This document shows, piece by piece, positions 35,212-42,451 of a DNA stretch of 64,000 nt. The notes below the pieces were generated by a model. The model did no database searches and was not told the DNA's origin. It was given only the letters and a program-made list of their open reading frames with translations. The position numbers and the translations under genes were made by a program. How positions within the stretch are numbered: position 1 is the stretch's first letter; every line of letters begins with the position of its first letter. The DNA comes from Paenibacillus plantarum (GTDB taxonomy: Bacteria; Bacillota; Bacilli; Paenibacillales; NBRC-103111). The stretch is taken from assembly GCF_013141695.1 (NCBI RefSeq), contig NZ_WHNY01000067.1:62001-126000 (forward strand). Reading direction: 5' to 3'.

Positions 35212-36993
35212 CTGTCATTCATTCGGAATCGTTCGTTGAAATCGACCATATTAGTAATAATTATCCCAATTATTATGTTATTCGTATTTACTACTGGCTT
35301 ATTTTCCTACCTACTTGCTTCCAGTCAGTTGCAAAAAAATGCATTTACGAGTATTTCCGATACCGTCTCTCAAACCCAAAGATTTCTAAACGATAAATTA
35401 ACAGATGTGGTGACGAGTCTGACTATTCTCGTTAGTGATTCCGACTTATCCGATATTTCGATGCGTACGGAAGATCCAGCATATAACTTACAAACGGAAG
35501 ATTATCTGCAATTGAACAGAGTATTAAACAGAGCTTCTCCCGATCGAGCTTTGATCGATTCTATACTGATCTATTACAACCATGACCGTCCAGCGTTCTA
35601 CAGAAAAGATGACCTGACCGAACAGGTGAAATTTTCGCTTGAACCTTACAGGATTGGACAAGCAACCGACCCGATTTCTGTTATCCATTGGGAAACCCTT
35701 CATACTGATGCTTTTGGGACTTCTCATAATCAGAATGATAGCGGGAAAGTGGTAAGCTTATATAATCTGCTGGGTAAAGATGTGGAGCATAGTAAAGGTA
35801 TTATTCTTTTTAATATAAAAAATTCATTTTTTCAAACGATTTTAAGTAATCCAACAATCAGTAATAATGGCTATTTAAGCCTAATTAGCGAGGACGGAAT
35901 TATCTCCTACAAAAATGTTGCGAAAAAATATAAGATTAAGGATTCTGAATTGCAGCGGTTAGTCATGCAAACCCCACAAGCATCTGGACAAATCACAATT
36001 ACCAATGAACTTGGGAATGAAATGCTTGTTGTTTACGATACATTAAGAATCAACAAATGGAAAATAGCTGCGATTGTACCTAAGGATGAATTACTCCATA
36101 AAGTGAGCTACATCAAATACCTGATCTTAGTGATAATGTGTATTTTATTTGTGATTGCAATTTTCTTGTCAAACCTTCTGGCCAATATCATTACGAAGCC
36201 GATCATTCGACTCACGCGAAAAATTAATACGATCGAAGAAGGCAACCTAGACATCGAATTCAAGGAACTGTCGCGAAATGAGATTGGCGTGTTGAATAGA
36301 GGGATAAGGGACATGATCCATAGGATCAAACAGCTGCTTTTGCAGATAGAGAAAGAGCAGGAAAAAAAGCGGAGGGCGGAATTAGCAGCACTACAGTTTC
36401 AAATCAGGCCGCATTTTCTGTATAACACACTGTATTCTATTAAGCATCTGATTGAACTGGACGAAAAGAAAGAAGCAAGCCAGATGGTAACCTCGCTTTC
36501 CGATTTTTTTCGTATATCGATTAGTAAAGGCAGCGAGATTATTCCTGTGTCTCAGGAGATCGAGCATATCAATCACTATTTTACAATTCAAGAGTTGCGT
36601 TACGGGGACAGCTTTACCTATGAAATAGATATGGAACCGGCTATGCTTGATTTTAATATTGTAAAGTTGACCTTGCAGCCACTTATTGAAAATGCGATTT
36701 ACCATGGCATTAAGAATAGTCGTACAAAGGGCCATATCCGTATCAAAGGTTTTATTCAAGAGGATGATTGTGTAATTCGTATAGAGGACAATGGTGCGGG
36801 TATGGCTACTGAGAAACTTGAACAAATTAACCGATTCTTGTCGAACATGTGCACGAGTGAGGATGGGGATGGAACTGGTATCGGTATTTATAATGTGCAT
36901 AAGCGACTTCGGTTGAATTATGGCATGAAGTATGGACTTAGGTATGAGAGTAGTTCCGAAGCGGGAACCATCGTTGTTGTCACATTCAGATAA
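35212..36993 (+). CDS. YesM-type sensor histidine kinase, third pair; probable CTG start
   Basis: A membrane kinase of about 593 residues. It has an N-terminal helix (ILVIIIPIIMLFVFTTGLF), an extracellular sensor, a second helix (YLILVIMCILFVIAIFLS), a HAMP domain, a His_kinase domain with His401 in QIRPHFLYNT and an HATPase with NAIYHGIKNS and DNGAGM. No ATG is available at the 5' end. GGAGGGG (35200-35206) is spaced 5 bases from a CTG at 35212, giving (M)SFIRNRSLKST; the next candidate, TTG 35236, is 29 bases from that site. CTG is therefore preferred. The paired regulator follows 68 bases later. Confidence 0.88.
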   Translation: MSFIRNRSLKSTILVIIIPIIMLFVFTTGLFSYLLASSQLQKNAFTSISDTVSQTQRFLNDKLTDVVTSLTILVSDSDLSDISMRTEDPAYNLQTEDYLQLNRVLNRASPDRALIDSILIYYNHDRPAFYRKDDLTEQVKFSLEPYRIGQATDPISVIHWETLHTDAFGTSHNQNDSGKVVSLYNLLGKDVEHSKGIILFNIKNSFFQTILSNPTISNNGYLSLISEDGIISYKNVAKKYKIKDSELQRLVMQTPQASGQITITNELGNEMLVVYDTLRINKWKIAAIVPKDELLHKVSYIKYLILVIMCILFVIAIFLSNLLANIITKPIIRLTRKINTIEEGNLDIEFKELSRNEIGVLNRGIRDMIHRIKQLLLQIEKEQEKKRRAELAALQFQIRPHFLYNTLYSIKHLIELDEKKEASQMVTSLSDFFRISISKGSEIIPVSQEIEHINHYFTIQELRYGDSFTYEIDMEPAMLDFNIVKLTLQPLIENAIYHGIKNSRTKGHIRIKGFIQEDDCVIRIEDNGAGMATEKLEQINRFLSNMCTSEDGDGTGIGIYNVHKRLRLNYGMKYGLRYESSSEAGTIVVVTFR

Positions 36994-37061
36994 TGGAAGT
37001 TTTGCTATCGTGATGCTTATGCACAATAACATGGCTAACATAAAACGCTAGGGGGGCCTGT

Positions 37062-38642
37062 ATGTATAAGGTTGCAATTATTGATGACGAAGTGATTATT
37101 ACTCGTGGTTTAAGTAAAAACATTGATTGGCAGTTTAACGGCTTCGAAGTGGTGGGCTCTGCAGCGAATGGTGAGGAGGGCTTGAAACTCGTAGCTGAGA
37201 AAAGACCTCACTTGATAATAACCGATATACGCATGCCATTTGTCGATGGTTTTGAACTGACTGAGCAGGTAGTTAAAGCCTATCCCGAAACCAAAATTCT
37301 GATGTTGACGAGCTACGATGATTTCGAGTTTGCTAAAAGGGCGTTACAACTTAAGGTATTTGACTATTTATTAAAGCCCGTTGATAGTGAAAAGTTACTT
37401 GAAACGGCAAAACGTGCAATGAAAGAGCATGAATATGAGTCTGAAATGAAACAGAAGGTCGTTGAAGGAATACCGCTGTTGAGACAGCAATTTTTGGTCA
37501 AACTAATTAACGGAAAGCTGGCTCCGGCAGAAATTCATTCAGGTATCGATTTCCTTGGTCTTCAGCTTAATGCTGCCCGCTTTGTTGTCATTTTGCTGAA
37601 GGCGGATGACTATAGTTACCCTGATTACCAGAATCGTTTTGGAAAAGAAGTGCTCAAGTACTGTGTTATCAACGTTGCTGAAGAAACGCTTGCTAGCTTG
37701 GGACGAGGCATTGTTTTTAATTCCATTGACGATGAAATCGTACTCATTGTTTTTGCTGAAGATTTGCATGAGGACGTGGAACGCCAGGCTTATAAGATTG
37801 CAGAAACCATCCGTGTCAATGTAGAGAAATTTTTGAAAACCACGGTGACGGCAGGCATTGGTTTTGATTATGAGCAGGCTGCAGACATTGCTTTTTCTTA
37901 TCAGGATGCCCGATCTTCTCTGGAGTTCCGTCATATTTTGGGGACGAACCGCGTGTTAACGGTTGCCGATATCGGTCTCGCACCTCATAGTGAATCTGCC
38001 GTATTTGAAGGACTGGAGAAAGAACTGGCTTTGAAGGTCAAGTTGGGCTTGGAGGGAGAGGCGCTTTCCATATTAAGTACGATGGAGCAGTCCATTATCA
38101 AGAGCCAATCGATTTCCTTATCGAGAGTACGTCTAATCGGAGTTGAAATTACCGTGGTGATGTACAAAGAATTAGAAGAACATGCCAAACAGTTAGATGA
38201 GTTTTACTCGATCTACACGAAGCAGCAACAGATGCAAACGGTCAACGAAATTTTTGCTTGTATTCGCCAACTTGTGATCCAATTCGTGTCCATCGTCAAT
38301 CATCAACGCGATAATCAGATGAAGAAGGTCATCCATCAGGTTGTGGCGTATATGGAGACGCATTTTGCGCAAGAGGGCCTTTCTTTACAGGACGTTTCGA
38401 GTGTCGTACACATCAGTCCGACCTATTTAAGTATTATTTTCAAAAAGGAAAAAAACATTAATTTCAGTGAATTCCTTAATCAATTACGTATGAAAAAGGC
38501 TATGGAGCTTCTTCGAATTTATGATATGAAGTCGTATGAGGTTGCTGAGAAGGTAGGCTTTAGAAATCCGCATTATTTCAGTCTCTGTTTCAAAAAATAT
38601 ACAGGTGTATCCCCGTCAGAATTTAAGAATGCGTCAAATTAA
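37062..38642 (+). CDS. YesN-type response regulator, third pair
   Basis: A 526-residue regulator with a receiver domain (IIDDE, Asp55 in TDIRMP, Lys in LLKPVDSE), the long YesN middle region and a C-terminal AraC DNA-binding segment (ISPTYLSIIFKKEKNINF, VGFRNPHYFSLCFKKYTGVSP). AGGGGGG precedes ATG. It is co-transcribed with the upstream kinase. The shared phased repeats at 35090 and 38712 make both its own operon and the importer at 38902-42128 likely targets. Confidence 0.92.
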   Translation: MYKVAIIDDEVIITRGLSKNIDWQFNGFEVVGSAANGEEGLKLVAEKRPHLIITDIRMPFVDGFELTEQVVKAYPETKILMLTSYDDFEFAKRALQLKVFDYLLKPVDSEKLLETAKRAMKEHEYESEMKQKVVEGIPLLRQQFLVKLINGKLAPAEIHSGIDFLGLQLNAARFVVILLKADDYSYPDYQNRFGKEVLKYCVINVAEETLASLGRGIVFNSIDDEIVLIVFAEDLHEDVERQAYKIAETIRVNVEKFLKTTVTAGIGFDYEQAADIAFSYQDARSSLEFRHILGTNRVLTVADIGLAPHSESAVFEGLEKELALKVKLGLEGEALSILSTMEQSIIKSQSISLSRVRLIGVEITVVMYKELEEHAKQLDEFYSIYTKQQQMQTVNEIFACIRQLVIQFVSIVNHQRDNQMKKVIHQVVAYMETHFAQEGLSLQDVSSVVHISPTYLSIIFKKEKNINFSEFLNQLRMKKAMELLRIYDMKSYEVAEKVGFRNPHYFSLCFKKYTGVSPSEFKNASN

Positions 38643-38670
38643 TTCCATATACGCTTACTTATTAGCCAGA

Positions 38671-38710
38671 AAAAGCACTTCCTGAATCATAGGATAGTGC
38701 TTTTCATTTT
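38671..38710 (+). terminator. Rho-independent terminator
   Basis: AAAAGCACT pairs with AGTGCTTTT, followed by CATTTTT. It ends the third two-component operon. Confidence 0.75.
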
Positions 38711-38711
38711 T

Positions 38712-38767
38712 AAAAATATTGAACTATTAGGATGAAAAGATATTGATAAGAGCTGAAAAGATATTGA
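38712..38767 (+). promoter_or_regulatory. Phased direct repeats, probable YesN operator of the third importer
   Basis: Three boxes are seen: AAAAATATTGA (38712-38722), AAAAGATATTGA (38735-38746) and AAAAGATATTGA (38756-38767). The last two are 21 bases apart and are followed by ATTCC, as at 35090-35122. A TATATTT-rich promoter-like stretch follows at about 38791. Confidence 0.72.
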
Positions 38768-38901
38768 ATTCCAAGCGTAACCAATTATCTCTATATTTAA
38801 TTTATAACCAAACGGAGTGAAGCGAATGAGTAAGTTAAGGCCCGTCATAGGGATCCTTATTCGCTGTAATTCTGTAATTCATGAAGGAAGAGAGGAAACA
38901 A

Positions 38902-39855
38902 ATGAGTGCCAACACGATCTACACAGACAAACTGTCGACGAGTCCGACAAACAGACCAAAGCGAAAACGAATGAAACGCCCACGAACGCATTGGATGCCT
39001 TATTTGTTGATTGCACCAGCCGTTCTACTCATTATGAGCTTCTTATTTTACCCGATGGCTAATGTATTTTATTACAGTTTTCAAAATTTTAATCCAGCCA
39101 AGCCTTATTATAACGGATTTATCGGTTTGGATAATTTCAAGACTATCTTTAGTCAGGATGAATTGTTTTACTCCAGTTTGTTGATTTCTTTTAAGTGGGT
39201 TTCGATAGAAGTTGTATTTCAATTAATATTTGGACTGCTGATTGCCCTTCTCTTAACGCAGACTTTTGCTTATCGCGGTTTGTTCCGATCGATCTCGATT
39301 ATGCCTTGGGCGGTCTCTGGGGTCATTACTTCAACGATGTGGTCACTGCTCTTTAATGAGCATATGGGGCTTATCAATAGTCTACTCGTAAGATTCGGAT
39401 TTATCGAAAAAAACTTTGCTTGGCTGGCGGACTTGAATACGGTATTCCCGGCTGTGATACTCACGGAGCTCTGGAGAGGCATCCCGTTCTTTACGATCAC
39501 GATGTTAGCGGCTTTACAAACGGTCCCCCAAGATTTATACGAATCAGCTAGGGTAGATGGTGCGGGACGATGGAAGTCATTCATCCATATTACGCTTCCC
39601 TATTTGAAAAATTCGATTATTCTTTCCACCTTGCTGAGAGCCGTTTGGGAATTCAATAATGTTGATTTAATTTACACGATGACCGGTGGAGGACCGGCTA
39701 ACGCAACTACGACGCTAACGATGTATGTGGCCAATCAAGCGATTATCTCACAAAATTTTGGATATGGCTCTGCCCTTACGGTAATCAGTTTTATCATACT
39801 GCTAGTGTTTGCAATGGGCTACTTGAAACTGAGTCGTTATGGCAGGGAGGAATAG
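38902..39855 (+). CDS. ABC sugar importer permease (UgpA/LplB-like), third importer
   Basis: A 317-residue permease with a long basic N-terminal tail, six hydrophobic segments and the EAA loop (LYESARVDGAGRWKSFIHITLPYL). AGAGG lies 7 bases before ATG 38902; an ATG at 38881 in frame has a weaker context. Here the permeases come before the binding protein, the reverse of the other two importers in the window. Control by the adjacent two-component pair is likely from the shared repeats upstream. Confidence 0.88.
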   Translation: MSANTIYTDKLSTSPTNRPKRKRMKRPRTHWMPYLLIAPAVLLIMSFLFYPMANVFYYSFQNFNPAKPYYNGFIGLDNFKTIFSQDELFYSSLLISFKWVSIEVVFQLIFGLLIALLLTQTFAYRGLFRSISIMPWAVSGVITSTMWSLLFNEHMGLINSLLVRFGFIEKNFAWLADLNTVFPAVILTELWRGIPFFTITMLAALQTVPQDLYESARVDGAGRWKSFIHITLPYLKNSIILSTLLRAVWEFNNVDLIYTMTGGGPANATTTLTMYVANQAIISQNFGYGSALTVISFIILLVFAMGYLKLSRYGREE

Positions 39856-39859
39856 ACAA

Positions 39860-40690
39860 ATGTTAAGAAAATTGGATCGATTGTTCGTATTGAGACTGCC
39901 CCTCCTTTTGGCTATGGCTTTCACTCTATTTCCACTATATTGGGCCATCGTGACATCTCTCAAGCGGGAGGGGGAAATTACCAAATTACCTATCAGCTAT
40001 TGGCCTGAGAGAGTCACTTTTGAAAATTATGTAGTTGCCTGGAAAAATGTCGGGTTTTCGGTTTTTTTCAAAAATAGTGTATTCGTCTCGGGAATGACTG
40101 TCATTATCGTACTTGTCTGTTCTGTATTGGTAGGGTACGCGATCAGTCGATTTAAGTTCAAAGGAAAGAGTGCCTTCATGATTATGCTGCTATGTACGCA
40201 ATTTGTACCTGGTGCAATGCTACTGATTCCGTTATTTATGATATTCAAACAATTGGGGCTGACGAGTAATCTACTTGCGCTCATTATTACCTACAGTACG
40301 TTCCAACTTCCTTTCAATTCATTGCTTATGAGCGGGTTCGTCAGCAATATCCCGGAGGCGCTGGAGGAAGCTGCAATGGTGGACGGCTGTAGCCGACTGA
40401 AAGCGATTTTTCTTGTGATATTTCCAATTCTTCTTCCTGGTATCGTCGCAACCACAGTATTCACATTCATTAGTGCATGGAACGAGTTCTTGTTCGCATT
40501 GATGTTCATAAGTAAACCGGCACTGTTCACGCTTCCAGTCGGTTTACGCTATATGCAAGGTGAGTTCGATATCCATTATGGCGCTCTTGCTGCCGGAAGT
40601 CTTATATCATTAGTACCAGCAGTGATTTTATTCGGTTTTGTACAGAAGTATCTTGTTCAGGGTATGGGGTCTGGAGCCGTCAAAGGCTAA
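39860..40690 (+). CDS. ABC sugar importer permease (UgpE-like), third importer
   Basis: A 276-residue permease with six hydrophobic segments and the EAA loop (LEEAAMVDGCSRLKAIFLVIFPIL), ending in KYLVQGMGSGAVKG, the usual UgpE tail. GGGAGG inside the end of the previous gene precedes ATG 39860, only 4 bases after that gene's stop. It forms the channel with the previous product. A shared ATPase from elsewhere is needed. Confidence 0.9.
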   Translation: MLRKLDRLFVLRLPLLLAMAFTLFPLYWAIVTSLKREGEITKLPISYWPERVTFENYVVAWKNVGFSVFFKNSVFVSGMTVIIVLVCSVLVGYAISRFKFKGKSAFMIMLLCTQFVPGAMLLIPLFMIFKQLGLTSNLLALIITYSTFQLPFNSLLMSGFVSNIPEALEEAAMVDGCSRLKAIFLVIFPILLPGIVATTVFTFISAWNEFLFALMFISKPALFTLPVGLRYMQGEFDIHYGALAAGSLISLVPAVILFGFVQKYLVQGMGSGAVKG

Positions 40691-40757
40691 GTTCGAACTA
40701 ATTTCCCACTGGGAATTAGCCTATATACGATTAGATGAAAAGGGAGATGTTGAAAGC

Positions 40758-42128
40758 ATGTTTAGAAAAATGAGTTCTGTTCTTACTTTAAGTGCCCTCA
40801 GTGTTACCGTGCTATTGTCCGCTTGCGGAACAGGCACGAGCAGCAGTACAAGCAGTCCAGCTAGCAGCCAACCTGAGGATACTACGAAGCCCGCTGTTAC
40901 GGCAAAGCCAGCCGAGAATGTGAAACTCGTCTTCTGGGATGAAAATGCCGGACCAGATCGCACGCCTTATTTACAGGAAATTATAACCCGTTTTCAAACG
41001 AAGAATCCGAACATCACGGTTGAATATGTTGGGATTCCATTCTCCTCGGCTAAACAAAAGTATGATGTCGCAATCGCTTCAAACGATACACCGGATATTG
41101 GCGGAGTTACTGGGATCTGGATCTCCGACTTTGCGGCCAAAGGAACACTCCTAGCATTGGATCCTTTCTTCGATAAATGGTCTGAGAAGGATAAAATCAC
41201 CAAAAGTCTCGTTGATTACAACCGTACTTTGGTACCTGATAAAAAGCTGTACCAAATTCCAAGTACCATGTATTTAGATGTCTTCTGGTACCGGTCCGAT
41301 TTAATCAAAAATGCGGGACTAAAGCCGCCTACGACGTGGAATGATTTTTTCACAGATGCTGAGAAGTTGACAGATGCCAGTAAGAATCAATTCGGATACA
41401 CCATCCGTGGGGGATCAGGAAGTATTAATCAGTTGACTACAGTCATGTATGCTTATTCTGGTGTGGAGCATTACTTCAATGACAAGGGCAAAGCTACAGT
41501 AAATGATCCAAAGAATGTGGAGTTCTTGAAGAAATATGTAGGAATGTATAAAAAGTTTACACCTACAAGCGACATTACGAACGCCTATAAAGAAATGGTA
41601 GCTACGTTTGATACGGGAACAGCAGCGATGGTTCAGCATAACTTCGGATCCTACAACAACCATCTGCAATCGCTTGGTGAGGGGAAATTCGCGTCAACCA
41701 TTTTACCGAAATCAGACAACGGCAAAACCATCGTGGCTCCAACTGCAAATGGTTATGGCATATTCAAAAACAGCAAGCATCCGGCAGAAGCATGGGAATT
41801 CTTTAAATTTATTCTTTCCAGTGAATCTCAAGCCTATTGGAATGAAAAAATCGGTCAAATGCCTATTAACGTAGATGCGTTACAAAGTGACTATGTTAAA
41901 AAATCCCAACACATTCAAGGCGGTGCCAATGTAATGGCTGACAAAAATACGGTTGTATTGGATGTGCCGACTTATTTACCTGACTACAGTAGTATATTGG
42001 CTCAAACATTAGAACCTAATTTCCAAAAGGTAATGTCCGGAACGATGACAGCCGAAGCCTTTCTTGATGGTTGGGCCAACGCGATGGAAAAGGCGAAAGT
42101 GGAATATGACAAAGGAATTAAGAAATAG
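40758..42128 (+). CDS. Lipoprotein sugar-binding protein, third importer
   Basis: A 456-residue extracellular binding lipoprotein. The signal peptide ends in the lipobox LLSAC (Cys near residue 22), followed by a Ser/Thr/Pro linker, then a family-1-type binding fold (VKLVFWDENAGPD, DTPDIGGVTGIWISDFA). ATG 40758 is preferred, since the signal peptide starts there and AAGGGAG lies 12 bases upstream; the frame is open further up into the permease gene but that part is not protein-like. Ligand unknown. Confidence 0.9.
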   Translation: MFRKMSSVLTLSALSVTVLLSACGTGTSSSTSSPASSQPEDTTKPAVTAKPAENVKLVFWDENAGPDRTPYLQEIITRFQTKNPNITVEYVGIPFSSAKQKYDVAIASNDTPDIGGVTGIWISDFAAKGTLLALDPFFDKWSEKDKITKSLVDYNRTLVPDKKLYQIPSTMYLDVFWYRSDLIKNAGLKPPTTWNDFFTDAEKLTDASKNQFGYTIRGGSGSINQLTTVMYAYSGVEHYFNDKGKATVNDPKNVEFLKKYVGMYKKFTPTSDITNAYKEMVATFDTGTAAMVQHNFGSYNNHLQSLGEGKFASTILPKSDNGKTIVAPTANGYGIFKNSKHPAEAWEFFKFILSSESQAYWNEKIGQMPINVDALQSDYVKKSQHIQGGANVMADKNTVVLDVPTYLPDYSSILAQTLEPNFQKVMSGTMTAEAFLDGWANAMEKAKVEYDKGIKK

Positions 42129-42166
42129 CTAAAAATTGCCTAACTATTGGAGGAAGAAGGTCGTTT

Positions 42167-42204
42167 AACCCATCCGTGAAGTTCATATAAAGTTCGGATG
42201 GGTT
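42167..42204 (+). terminator. Rho-independent terminator-like hairpin
   Basis: AACCCATCCG pairs perfectly with CGGATGGGTT around an 18-base loop. The T-run after it is poor (GGATTC). It lies after the binding-protein gene. Confidence 0.65.
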
Positions 42205-42218
42205 GGATTCAGCTTGAT

Positions 42219-42232
42219 TGAAAGCGCATTCA
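42219..42232 (+). promoter_or_regulatory. cre site upstream of the first GH3 gene
   Basis: TGAAAGCGCATTCA matches the CcpA consensus TGWAARCGYTWNCW with one mismatch and is nearly the same as the site at 14736-14749. Confidence 0.65.
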
Positions 42233-42280
42233 AAAGGAGTGGGAAGATAACTTGTAAAGAAAGTTCTTCAACAATATTTA

Positions 42281-42365
42281 GAAGGGGGTGATGCACTTCG
42301 GAATCGGAGTTAACAAACATTCTGTTGGTCTGGATAATGGTTGTGCACTCATCAGAGCGCCGTAA
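42281..42365 (+). promoter_or_regulatory. G-rich leader element and possible 24-codon upstream ORF
   Basis: GAAGGGGGTGATG carries an extended ribosome-site-like stretch directly before ATG 42291. The small frame runs 24 codons (MHFGIGVNKHSVGLDNG...) to a stop at 42365, 86 bases before the GH3 start. The spacing from the G-run to ATG is short, so translation is uncertain. It matches the leaders at 85-99 and 47113-47122. Confidence 0.4.
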
Positions 42366-42451
42366 CCGTTTCGGGACATAGAAGTGTAATGAGCGTAAGT
42401 CGTAAATACCAAGCTGTTTGAAGACTAGTATACCATTAGGAGGAATTCTGT

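Noticed and set aside
38817..39062. 81-codon + frame before the third importer
   Set aside because: Mostly overlaps the permease gene in another frame and shows no domain.
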